Below, piece by piece: positions 57,001-64,000 of a DNA stretch of 64,000 nucleotides. Origin of the DNA: Planctomycetota bacterium (GTDB lineage: Bacteria > Planctomycetota > UBA1135); contig QQUA01000006.1 in the NCBI GenBank assembly GCA_008501825.1, positions 620,001 to 684,000 of the forward strand, in the 5' to 3' direction. A program made the translations under genes and the position numbers. Position 1 is the stretch's first letter; each line of letters opens with the position of its first letter. The notes below the pieces were generated by a model. It searched no databases. It saw nothing but the letters and a program-made list of their open reading frames with translations, and was not told the DNA's origin.

Positions 57001-57331
57001 CATTGCCCTTGGTGTTTGCGTGGACGATACGATCCATTTCTTTACCAAATTCATTCGGGCCCACCGCGGTGGATTTGCAGCCGAAGACGCCCTTCGCCTG
57101 TCGTTCCGGCAAGTAGGGGCGGCTTTGACCATCACCACGGTGGTGCTTTGCTTGGGTTTCTTCGTGCTGTCTTTCAGCCAATTCCGCCCCAATATCATGT
57201 TGGGCCGATTGGCGGTGGCCATGATCGCCCTGGCCTGGATCTGTGACTTTGTCCTGACCCCGGCTTTCTTGAGCCTTCTTCCCGATCATCCCTCGGATCG
57301 TGCTTCCTCTCCTGAGCCCCGAACTTCATGA
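54014..57331 (+). CDS. RND/MMPL-type inner-membrane transporter (HpnN-like)
   Basis: 1105 residues from GTG 54014. Two copies of the MMPL/SSD unit, each one N-terminal helix, a large periplasmic loop and a five-helix bundle (about 435-600 and 930-1095). TM motifs include GIADAVHLCAAFF and GVCVDDTIHFFTKF, the acidic residues in the first line of proton relay typical of the family. Such pumps export lipids (hopanoids, mycolates). The next two genes overlap it or each other, giving a three-gene envelope operon. Confidence 0.83.
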   Translation: MAAFLARGVRDGIISTPRVLSTTASFRLSQSPQSEPSAASPRNGGLETRLAEFLYRRRWILALLTLAVIAALGSGGWRRLIHFSNRVYALGDISNGLDPESQPLVFDSRFDIWFDADDEGLRLYKDIEHRFVAEDSILIGLEELEEPFGVFSRKTLATIARVSDELLKVPGVRDVRSLTSSPWIRYGLIGGDGGEQGLIVTDLVEPAPAEILDPTGPLSDRDLLERMIAVLGAENSAGLVGESKVRDFLGDNARFEDYHGEPRMQDSLVSADGRTTVIQIQVLRPKLSEALIANSFPEHERDRRIAPSLFATETQTAALRGVEHVLRTELGLAIPTPESQLLQQWIGSLEEGEEKDALDREFKDPRRNFMLGPDGELVRKFFEYDLQKNGKYVDLTDPSNPVTAPEDFRPKPRSEYEFHSNGMPVVERHFTEVGQADLKMVAWMFLVISAVLMLLFRHLGGMAISLMVVFASLTGMMGVLWLQGYLLNNLTAITPNMITAVGIADAVHLCAAFFAYRKRSSNKKEVLLAVLRANMFPVFLTTVTTAVGFLSLMTNDLFPVRNLGSTAVIGVFFAWWVTMATVPAFLSLMPVKGSTDQSISVREAHDPVHWLQQWHWGDWLTKRVLKRRRALIVFSVFLLLFSCIGLSRLRLDTDLRMAFPETDPVIVSFNWLEDRLGGIGDLEMVFEAPGDSQGSDQVLQRQAAIEALEIRRLGHEEDPGLAPLSSEDVKELERLKQEEGQYQRGRIAVSANFLRRLTAFEKRLREEIRQPDSPLFMVTDMTSPLDVLRKVHQVQNENQAEFYRVPSSEDIPPEALEPHLGFDEFTEEWSYTPPQSASTLAAQYYLQYENGAKPSQNLSSEISSDRRSFRMQVRMAHATSYGYQKAFDYIRKVALEEFPELVGDEVAVAEGRSDSTLAMSGKILLYSGMSWSFTVGFAKSLALALTVITLLIGFLFRSTAIALISMVPNVLPILLPLSVFGWLGLALDGPSVIVASIALGVCVDDTIHFFTKFIRAHRGGFAAEDALRLSFRQVGAALTITTVVLCLGFFVLSFSQFRPNIMLGRLAVAMIALAWICDFVLTPAFLSLLPDHPSDRASSPEPRTS

Positions 57332-58197
57332 GCTTCTTCCTCACTGCGCTTCTGACTTCCGCAGCTCTTTTTCCGCAGGAAAACCGCAGCGGAGTGCCCA
57401 TTCCGGCCGTTCCTGACTTCCAGCGTGACCATGCGGAGACTTTCGGCCGTCAAATCGCCGAGTTCGCCGACCTCTACGATCGCGGATGGAAGGATGAAAT
57501 CTGGCAGGGAAAGATGATCCTGTTCGACGCCAGCGGCGACTCGGTTGAACGAAGTACCGTACGTTACACTTTGGAGAACCCCGATAAGGGAGATAAATCT
57601 CTGGTGAGGTTCATGACGCCGGCGGAGTACAAAGGCGTGGCGGCTTTGACCCACGAAAACCCCGCCGGTAACGACGACCAGTGGCTGTACTTGCCATCCA
57701 ATCGCAAGGTTCAACGCATTTCCGGAGCCAATAAAACGGCCAGTTTTCAGGGCACCGAATTTACTTATGAAGACCTGGCCGCAATCGAGGTGAACAAGTA
57801 CAAATGGCGCTTTCTGGAGGAAGTCGAGCTTAGGAAGGGGGAGGAGACCATCGCTTGTTATAAGGTGGAAGGGGTTCCCCAATATCGCGATACCGGCTAT
57901 TCCCGCCTCTTGTTCTGGTTTCGACAGGATAATTTTCGCCGCGAGCAGGTGGAGTATTACGACCGGGCAAGCCAACTTCTCAAGGTAATGCAATCCCGGG
58001 GTTGGGAAGCGGTTCATGGCCGTTTTCAGCGACCCGCGATCATGGAGATGAAGAACGTCCAAACCAAGAAAAGCACTCTTCTGGAAGTGGAGAAACGCTT
58101 TTTAAACCTTTCGCTGTACAAGAGCCGCAGGACCGGTAAGGCAAGGCCCAATTTGACCGAGGAGTTCTTCACCACTCGCGCCCTGCAAAGCCGATGA
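57328..58197 (+). CDS. Outer-membrane lipoprotein-sorting (LolA-like) protein
   Basis: 289 residues, start overlapping the transporter stop by 4 nt (ATGA). Signal peptide (FFLTALLTSAALFPQ), then the LolA-like half-barrel of the DUF4292/COG2834 group, with the strong motifs DDQWLYLPSNRKVQRI and GTEFTYEDL. Such proteins carry lipids between membranes and usually sit next to RND/MMPL pumps. The final residues overlap the next start. Confidence 0.82.
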   Translation: MSFFLTALLTSAALFPQENRSGVPIPAVPDFQRDHAETFGRQIAEFADLYDRGWKDEIWQGKMILFDASGDSVERSTVRYTLENPDKGDKSLVRFMTPAEYKGVAALTHENPAGNDDQWLYLPSNRKVQRISGANKTASFQGTEFTYEDLAAIEVNKYKWRFLEEVELRKGEETIACYKVEGVPQYRDTGYSRLLFWFRQDNFRREQVEYYDRASQLLKVMQSRGWEAVHGRFQRPAIMEMKNVQTKKSTLLEVEKRFLNLSLYKSRRTGKARPNLTEEFFTTRALQSR

Positions 58198-59606
58198 TGC
58201 CCGCCTGCCTTTTGCTTTCCTTGGTGACCCTGGCTCAGGATCCAACGGAGTTAGCTCAGGAACCGCAAGATGGTGCTTCCGAAGAGGAATTGTGGGATGA
58301 GGGCTTGGAAGACCTTTTGGGGGGCGTCCCCAGCGGTGAACTGGGCTCTCTCGAGGAAGGCGGAGGATTGAGAATCGCTTCCCTTCGCGGATCCGTCGGT
58401 TCTCGATATCGCTATTTTTTCCGGGATCGAGATACCGGCTTGAACGACCAACAGTGGTTTTTCGAAGGTGATCTGGAGTTGGATTTGGACATAAACGAGT
58501 CCTGGAGCGGCTTTGTGCAACCCCGCTTCCGATTGGATTTATATGATTCTGAATTGCGCCGTTTTGAACCGTTCGAAGCTTATTTGAATTGGCGGGGCGA
58601 AAGCAGCGATTTGCGTCTCGGGCAAATGGTGGAGAATTGGGGTATCGCCGATACTTACAATCCGCTTGACGTCCTTAACCGCCGGGATTTCGCCTCGGAT
58701 TTTCTGGATCCGGATCGCCTGGGGGAGATGGGACTTCGCTATCGCATGCACTTTCCTTCCGGGGAAGTCCTGGGTGAGCCGACTCTGGCTCTTTATTTGA
58801 TACCTGTGTTTCGCCGCACAGAATTTCCTACCGCTTCCTCTCGATATTCCTTAGGCGCCGGACCGATCCCGTTTCGCGAACAGGGTTCGATTACCCCTGA
58901 TGGGGAAGATCAAATTTTCGGCGCCGTTCGTGCGCTTTCCACTTTGGACACTTCTGTCTTTAACGCCGACTTCCATCTCTTGGCGGCTCGCGGGCCGGAA
59001 CCTTTTCCTACGCTGATGCCTAGGTTCAAACCGAACTTCACTGTGGATGTGGTGCCGGTTTATTACGGGGGCACCACCTTGGGTGCCGGATTGAGAGCCG
59101 TACCCGATGAGCAGACTCTGGGATCCTTTCTATCGGAGTTCACCTTCAAATTTGAGGGAGCCTATAAACAGCTTTACAAGTTCCCGGAATCTCCGATCTC
59201 CGCCCCGGAGGATTACTTCACTTATGTCGTTGGTTTGGATCGGGTTCTGGACCGGCCTTTTGGCGAGAAAGATCAATTGACCCTGACCTTGGAATATGCC
59301 GGAGAAAACGGCGCCAGCGATCCGACCAGTCAATTACGCTTTTTCCGCTCTGATGGGGTTCTGCGCCTGTTCTGGGAGGCCAACAACTTCAGCCGCACCT
59401 CCTTGGAAGCAAGGTGGATTCAAGACCTGGATACTGGAGAAAGAATCGTCCAGGTGATTTTCGAATCCCAGTTGCGCTTTCTGCACGAAGATTTGCGGTT
59501 TTGGCTGGATTATCAGGTCTTCCACTTGGAGCCTGGAGAGCCCAGCCTGTTGAATTTCTTTCCGAACGGAAGCTCCATCACCACCGGGATTTTCTTGGAC
59601 TTTTAG
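58194..59606 (+). CDS. Outer-membrane beta-barrel protein (DUF1302/porin-like)
   Basis: 470 residues. Signal peptide (CLLLSLVTLAQ), then an acidic linker and a barrel of long strands (SGFVQPRFRLDLYDSELRRF, RLGQMVENWGIADTYNPLDVLNRRD) ending in an aromatic C-terminus (TGIFLDF). The W-G-x-x-D-x-x-N-P motif is typical of the DUF1302/alginate-export-like barrels found next to RND/LolA-like pairs. It probably completes a trans-envelope lipid export route with the two genes before it, which it overlaps by 4 nt. Confidence 0.78.
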   Translation: MMPACLLLSLVTLAQDPTELAQEPQDGASEEELWDEGLEDLLGGVPSGELGSLEEGGGLRIASLRGSVGSRYRYFFRDRDTGLNDQQWFFEGDLELDLDINESWSGFVQPRFRLDLYDSELRRFEPFEAYLNWRGESSDLRLGQMVENWGIADTYNPLDVLNRRDFASDFLDPDRLGEMGLRYRMHFPSGEVLGEPTLALYLIPVFRRTEFPTASSRYSLGAGPIPFREQGSITPDGEDQIFGAVRALSTLDTSVFNADFHLLAARGPEPFPTLMPRFKPNFTVDVVPVYYGGTTLGAGLRAVPDEQTLGSFLSEFTFKFEGAYKQLYKFPESPISAPEDYFTYVVGLDRVLDRPFGEKDQLTLTLEYAGENGASDPTSQLRFFRSDGVLRLFWEANNFSRTSLEARWIQDLDTGERIVQVIFESQLRFLHEDLRFWLDYQVFHLEPGEPSLLNFFPNGSSITTGIFLDF

Positions 59607-59756
59607 CGCAACTCCTTACCGAAATCCGGTTTTAGGCGGTGGCTGCGGCTAGATCAAGGTCGTAGCTCGGTTTCGCCGATACAAAACGGTTGACTCCACG
59701 AGGCGGCCGTTCCGCGGCCGGCTGGGGGTGCTTTGCCTTGAAGGGGGGACGGGGGT

Positions 59757-60722
59757 TTGTTGTACATAGAGTGGATCAGTTGTTTTCTTCTTTCGGTGAC
59801 TTGCCCAGCAGGCGGCCCCTCACCTCAGGGGGAGGAGTTTCTCCAAGAGCCAGCTGAGGTGGTCGAATCTGCCGAAAAAACCTTGGTTTGGCGAGGGTGC
59901 GGTATCTCCAAAGTTGCTTTCGTTGAGAAAGCTGCTCGCCAATTCAGCCGGGAAACCGGCATCTCCATTCGCCTGTCCGGGGGCGGCGCGGCCTTGGGAA
60001 TCCAGGCCACTGCCGAGGGCGGGGCGGATTTCGGCGGTTCTTGCCGGGAATGCTTGGCAAAGAACGGTGAGTCCCAGTGGAACTTGAAGCTGACCATGGT
60101 GGCTTGGGATGCCCTTGCGGTCGTCGTGCATCCGGACAATCCCCTGGACTCGATGACCAAGGAGCAGTTGGTCGCCGTCTTGCAGCAGGAAGTATCCAAC
60201 TGGCGGGAATTGGGAGGCGAGGATCAGCCGATCGTGGCTTTGGCTCGGAAGGGCAAAGTGTCCGGGGTGGGATACATGGCTCGGCTTTTGATTTTCGGCG
60301 ACCCGGAGGCGGATTTTGGCCCTCGGGTCATTCGGTTGCCCAGCAGCGGGCCATTGGAAAAGAGCTGTGAGCGAATTCCGAATGCCGTGGCGATTACCGG
60401 AGTTTCCAGCGCCCGGCGGCGGAATCTAAAAATTCTGGCCGTGGATGGGATCCTGCCGACGCCGCAAAACATTGCCGCCGGTCGATATCCATTTTTTCGA
60501 CCTCTTTATCTCGTACACCGGCCCACGCCCAGCCCGGAAGTGCAGCAGTTTCTGGATTGGATCCTGAGCGAAAGTGGGCAAAAAGTTGTGCAAGAGGCAG
60601 GTAGCGTCACCCTCCAACAAGGTTTGGGTCTGATGGGAAAATACTGCCATTTCGACGACAAAAGCCGGATCCAAAATTTCCAGGAATTGGAATTGCAATG
60701 GAAAGCATCTCTCCAAAAGTGA
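59757..60722 (+). CDS. Periplasmic phosphate-binding-like protein (PstS superfamily)
   Basis: 321 residues from TTG 59757 (GGGGGG-rich ribosome-binding site just before). Signal peptide, then the PBP-like fold of PstS proteins: RLSGGGAALGIQATAEGGADFGGS, VVVHPDNPLDSMTKEQL and LYLVHRPTPSPEVQQFLDW. The SGGG(A)-type ligand loop and GxxDFGxxx motif match phosphate ABC binding proteins, but no permease is adjacent. It ends 3 nt before a membrane hybrid kinase, so it may be that kinase's ligand sensor. Confidence 0.75.
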   Translation: MLYIEWISCFLLSVTCPAGGPSPQGEEFLQEPAEVVESAEKTLVWRGCGISKVAFVEKAARQFSRETGISIRLSGGGAALGIQATAEGGADFGGSCRECLAKNGESQWNLKLTMVAWDALAVVVHPDNPLDSMTKEQLVAVLQQEVSNWRELGGEDQPIVALARKGKVSGVGYMARLLIFGDPEADFGPRVIRLPSSGPLEKSCERIPNAVAITGVSSARRRNLKILAVDGILPTPQNIAAGRYPFFRPLYLVHRPTPSPEVQQFLDWILSESGQKVVQEAGSVTLQQGLGLMGKYCHFDDKSRIQNFQELELQWKASLQK

Positions 60723-60725
60723 CCC

Positions 60726-63380
60726 ATGCGATTGGCCAATAAGTTCCTGCTTTTTTTAGTACTTCCCCTGTTCCTTTTTGGGGTAGTGGCGGGAACCTTG
60801 TATTTCGTCAGACAAAAGCCGCGGCTGCTGAGCCAACATGAAAAAGAACTTGAGCAGGCGGCGAAGGTCAGCTTGGAGCTGCTTGACGGTCGAGTTGGCA
60901 GCTTCGAAGCAATTGCTTCGACCATTTTGCATCAGGATGAGCTAGGCACCTACCTCATGTACGCATTTAGCGGCGTCTATGATGAAGCTGAAAGATATCG
61001 CCAGGGCATCGAGGCTTCGGCTATTAGCTGGCAAGGAATTCTACCGGAAATCCACTCCTTGGAGATCTTCGATGCCAAGGGTCAGCGCTTTCTCGCAGTT
61101 CTGGATAACAATAAGACATTTAAAAAGAACTCGGCCGCTGGCATGAGATGGTTTTGGAAAGCGCTGCAGGGGCGATCGGTGTTTTCTTGGGAGGAGCAAG
61201 GCGACAAACTGAGGATTTCGGTTGGAGGAAACGGGGCTGGTTCCATTCCCTCGGTGGTTTCCCTCGTAGTCCACTTTGACAAAGTGGCTTCTCCTGCTTT
61301 GGGCTTCTTGAGTGGCGGTTTGACTGAAGTTCATGCCCGCATCAATGACGGCAAAGGAAAGCTCCGCGGCCAAGCCGGGGTCGGCCAGGAAGGAAACAAT
61401 CTGAGCGAGCGTTTTCCTCTGAAAAGGATCCCCGGCGAGTTAGTCGTACAACAGCCTCTTGAGGTGGCTCTCGCCGATCTGAATCAATTCGCCGTCGTCG
61501 GAGGTTTAGTATTCCTGGGGACTTTTGGATTGCTCTCTGCGGCGTTGTATTGGGGCTTGAGAAGGATCATCTTAAAACCGGTTTACCGAATCATGTCGAT
61601 TATCGATCGATCCAATGATCCAAGCCAGATCCGTTGGCCGAAGCAGGGCCAGAGGGATGAAATCCAGATTTTGGAAGGCAGCTTGAAGGCTGCGATCGCC
61701 AGTTCTGAACAAGCTCAGGCCCGTTTGCGGCAGTTGAACCATACCTTGGAGCAACGAGTTCAAGAGCGGACCCAGGAACTTGAAGAAGCCAGAGATCGAG
61801 CCGACGCAGCCAACCATGCCAAGAGTCAGTTCCTGGCGAACATGAGCCATGAAATTCGGACTCCGATGAACGGGATCATCGGCATGGCCAACCTATTGAG
61901 AGAAACAACTCTTTCCTCGGAGCAAGCTGAGTTCAATGAGGTCATTTGCAATTCGTCGGAGTCATTATTAGCCATCATCAACGACGTTTTGGATTTCTCC
62001 AAAATCGAGGCTGGACGGCTTGAACTTGAAGAGCTCAGCTTCGATTTGCGGAAACTATGCGAGGATTGCGCTGAGACCGTGGCGGGGATCGCTCACCGCA
62101 AAGGCCTGGAGTTGACTTGTTTGGTGGATCCATCTTTGGACACCGAAATCGTGGGAGACCCGGTCCGAGTCCGGCAGGTCCTGTTGAATCTGCTGAGTAA
62201 TGCGATCAAGTTTACCGAGAGTGGAGAAGTCATCCTTCGTTTGAGCAAGGAGCGCCGGGCGGCGGGCCGGCTAAAACTCAAATTTGACGTACAAGACACC
62301 GGAATCGGAATTTCTCCTGAAGCTCAACGAAGGATTTTCGAGAGTTTTTCTCAAGAAGACAGTTCCACTACAAGGAAATATGGCGGCACCGGGCTCGGTT
62401 TGAGCATTTGTCAAAAACTGGTCGAACTGATGGGAGGAGTGCTGACCGTGGACAGCTATCCGGGCCGCGGATCCACCTTCAGCTTCACGGTGGTATTCTC
62501 CACTGGCGATGCATTGGGGAGTCAGGAGAATTGGAACTATCCGGCCTTGCGAGGGAAGCGGGCTTTGATCGTGGATGATAATGAAACCAACCGATATTTC
62601 TTGCGCCATTTACTTCAGCGCTGGAATATGGATTCAGTTGAATGTTCTTCAGGAGAAGATGCGCTGATGGCCGTCCGTGCTTCTGAAGAAAATGACCAAC
62701 TCTTTGATTTGGCCCTGCTGGATTTCCAGATGCCGGGCATGGATGGAATGGAGTTGGCTCGGCGAATATCTCAACTCGAGCTTAGAAGGCCGATTCCCAC
62801 GGTTCTTCTTTCTTCGGTTTCGGCGGACGCTATCGCCGAGCATGCTCTGGAAAGTGGAATCTCCGTGCGGCTCATGAAACCGATTCGGCCTCGAGCTTTG
62901 GGAAAGCAGCTTTCCGAGTTGTTGCAGCGAGGCCCGAAACCGCGGCTCCCAGAATTGGAGGAGATTGCGGTGCAAGAACCTCAACTAAGCTGCAATACTT
63001 CCGACAAAAGAATTCTTCTCGCTGATGACAATCCGGTGAATCAGAGAGTCGGATTGCGCCAACTTCAAAAGCTCGGCTACGGTGCGACTCTGGCCGGAAA
63101 TGGGCAAGAAGTGCTTCAGCTTCTGGAGAAGGAAAAATTCGACCTTATTCTGATGGATTGTCAGATGCCGATTCTGGATGGATATGAGGCCACGCGAAAA
63201 ATTCGAAGTTGTGGGCGGCCTTATGCCGAGATGACTATCATTGCGATGACTGCCAATGCGATGGAGGGTGACCGGCAACGTTGCTTGGATGCCGGTATGG
63301 ATGACTATTTGGCCAAACCGGTTCGCATGGAGGAATTGCAATCCCTTCTAGCCCAGTGGCTGTCCAAGGAGCAGGTCTGA
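60726..63380 (+). CDS. Membrane hybrid histidine kinase with two receiver domains
   Basis: 884 residues. Membrane helix 1 (about 8-28), a periplasmic sensor region (about 30-250), membrane helix 2 (about 255-278), HAMP-like linker and coiled coil, then HisKA with phospho-acceptor His375 (MSHEIRTP), HATPase with [10 protein letters not shown] and GTGLGLSI, receiver 1 with Asp666 ([11 protein letters not shown]) and receiver 2 with Asp811 ([11 protein letters not shown]). A BarA/EvgS-like layout lacking an obvious HPt domain; phosphate must leave through a separate HPt or response regulator. Co-transcribed with the phosphate-binding-like protein, 3 nt upstream. Confidence 0.88.
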   Translation: MRLANKFLLFLVLPLFLFGVVAGTLYFVRQKPRLLSQHEKELEQAAKVSLELLDGRVGSFEAIASTILHQDELGTYLMYAFSGVYDEAERYRQGIEASAISWQGILPEIHSLEIFDAKGQRFLAVLDNNKTFKKNSAAGMRWFWKALQGRSVFSWEEQGDKLRISVGGNGAGSIPSVVSLVVHFDKVASPALGFLSGGLTEVHARINDGKGKLRGQAGVGQEGNNLSERFPLKRIPGELVVQQPLEVALADLNQFAVVGGLVFLGTFGLLSAALYWGLRRIILKPVYRIMSIIDRSNDPSQIRWPKQGQRDEIQILEGSLKAAIASSEQAQARLRQLNHTLEQRVQERTQELEEARDRADAANHAKSQFLANMSHEIRTPMNGIIGMANLLRETTLSSEQAEFNEVICNSSESLLAIINDVLDFSKIEAGRLELEELSFDLRKLCEDCAETVAGIAHRKGLELTCLVDPSLDTEIVGDPVRVRQVLLNLLSNAIKFTESGEVILRLSKERRAAGRLKLKFDVQDTGIGISPEAQRRIFESFSQEDSSTTRKYGGTGLGLSICQKLVELMGGVLTVDSYPGRGSTFSFTVVFSTGDALGSQENWNYPALRGKRALIVDDNETNRYFLRHLLQRWNMDSVECSSGEDALMAVRASEENDQLFDLALLDFQMPGMDGMELARRISQLELRRPIPTVLLSSVSADAIAEHALESGISVRLMKPIRPRALGKQLSELLQRGPKPRLPELEEIAVQEPQLSCNTSDKRILLADDNPVNQRVGLRQLQKLGYGATLAGNGQEVLQLLEKEKFDLILMDCQMPILDGYEATRKIRSCGRPYAEMTIIAMTANAMEGDRQRCLDAGMDDYLAKPVRMEELQSLLAQWLSKEQV

Positions 63381-63410
63381 TTCAGTTTCACTGCCAGCAG
63401 AGTTTGAGGT

Positions 63411-64000
63411 TCAGGCAAGCAGTTTCTGAATGAGTTCTCCGTGAACATCGGTGAGGCGAAACTCCCGTCCTTGGAAAAAGAAGGTCAGTTTCGTGTGGTC
63501 GATTCCCAACAAGTGGAGCATGGTGGCGTGCAAATCGTGCACGGAAACTTTGTCTTCGACCACGTGATAACCGAGTTCGTCGGTGGCGCCCATGGCATAT
63601 CCGGCTTTGATTCCGCCGCCGGCCAGCCACATGGTAAAGGCATGGCCGTGGTGGTCGCGTCCTAGGAATTTGGAGCCGTCCCGCTCTTCGTTCATCGGTG
63701 TGCGACCGAATTCCCCGCCCCAAACCACCAGGGTGTCTTCAAGCAGCCCGCGTTCCTTTAAGTCTTGAACCAGAGCTACGCTGGCTTGATCCGTTTCACG
63801 GCATCTCTTGGGAAGAGAAGTCACGATGTCATCATGGCTTCCGGTGCCGTGGCTGTCCCAACCCCAATGATAGAGCTGGACGAAGCGGACTCCCCGCTCC
63901 ACCAACCGGCGGGCAAGCAGGCAATTTCGGGCAAAGGAAGGCTGATCCGGTTGCACTCCGTAACGATCGAGAGTGGCTTTTGATTCGCGATTGAAGTCGA
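63411..64000 (-). CDS. DUF1501 family protein (3' part; continues beyond the window)
   Basis: The open frame runs past position 64000, so only the C-terminal part is present. Family signatures: [45 protein letters not shown] and [21 protein letters not shown]1501 proteins are sulfatase-fold proteins with Tat signals (expected upstream), very numerous in Planctomycetota and usually paired with DUF1549/DUF1553 cytochromes. The frame ends 30 nt from the kinase stop; the two genes converge. Confidence 0.88.
   Translation of the reverse strand, partial: DFNRESKATLDRYGVQPDQPSFARNCLLARRLVERGVRFVQLYHWGWDSHGTGSHDDIVTSLPKRCRETDQASVALVQDLKERGLLEDTLVVWGGEFGRTPMNEERDGSKFLGRDHHGHAFTMWLAGGGIKAGYAMGATDELGYHVVEDKVSVHDLHATMLHLLGIDHTKLTFFFQGREFRLTDVHGELIQKLLA

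Noticed and set aside
59704..59720. CGGCCG repeat as a terminator between the barrel gene and the phosphate-binding gene
   Set aside because: A 6-bp self-complementary repeat without a T-run; too weak to support.
1..64000. CRISPR arrays, rRNA genes or toxin-antitoxin pairs
   Set aside because: No regularly spaced short repeats, no rRNA signature sequences and no convincing small paired toxin/antitoxin genes were seen.

Overview
The window looks like bacterial chromosome from a Planctomycetota-type organism. The right-hand 31 kb carries families common in that phylum: a DUF1501 protein, a DUF2961 protein, FG-GAP and HEAT repeat secreted proteins, a long protein of repeated carboxypeptidase-regulatory-like domains, and an ECF sigma factor with its own membrane and lipoprotein partners. 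The assignment is inferred from gene families only; there is no rRNA or phylogenetic marker here.

Layout. (1) 1-3984: a Tat-exported molybdopterin oxidoreductase, its four-cluster ferredoxin subunit and a TorD-like chaperone. (2) 4194-11028: an envelope-stress block (HtrA/DegP protease behind a sigma-54 promoter, Hsp20, a CorA/ZntB-like transporter, a giant MscK/KefA-type channel). (3) 11940-32616: a 20.7-kb genomic island in the 3' end of a tRNA-Arg(CCG) gene, bounded by a 49-bp direct repeat (48/49 identical). (4) 32757-64000: apparently resident chromosome.

The island is the main discovery. Between 12649 and 18032 it holds four genes that are each broken by in-frame TGA codons (eight in all). 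In every case the protein homology runs straight through the TGA, the TGA falls at a metal- or redox-active Cys position or a similar site, and a hairpin of bacterial SECIS type follows with its apical part about 13-22 nt after the last TGA. I read them as selenoproteins: a CxxCH-containing exported protein with two separate Sec residues and two hairpins; a lipoprotein whose MerP-like HMA domain has UxxU instead of CxxC and is fused to thioredoxin; a PDZ protein with a tandem UU thioredoxin-like domain; and a lipoprotein with a UxU MerP-like domain. They lie among metal genes: a CsoR repressor with its palindrome, a zf-CopZ/MerT/HMA fusion, a MerR regulator with a mer-type operator, an outer-membrane protein and a CzcCBA/CusCBA-type heavy-metal efflux operon. 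My inference is a mobile soft-metal (mercury/copper/silver-like) resistance module that uses selenocysteine as metal ligand and redox centre and relies on a host that decodes UGA as Sec. No selA, selB, selC or selD is in the window.

The rest of the island is maintenance: an HTH protein, an IS1182-like element with CTAG target duplications, small HTH proteins, a RepA-like ATPase, an XRE protein and a tyrosine integrase. The att core lies inside the integrase reading frame, so integration has cut off the integrase's last 76 codons, which now sit, still in frame, at the opposite end of the island (11989-12219).

To the right of the tRNA: a DUF2961 protein; a calcium-repeat protein; sigma/anti-sigma/RseB-like trio; HEAT protein; a minus-strand run of HAD phosphatase, MoxR ATPase, nitrilase and NadE (NAD synthesis split into two genes); TPR lipoprotein; ferritin-like diiron protein; FG-GAP protein; a serine hydrolase fused to an HExxH domain; an RND/lipoprotein-sorting/outer-membrane operon; a phosphate-binding-like protein with a hybrid histidine kinase; and the 3' part of a DUF1501 gene.
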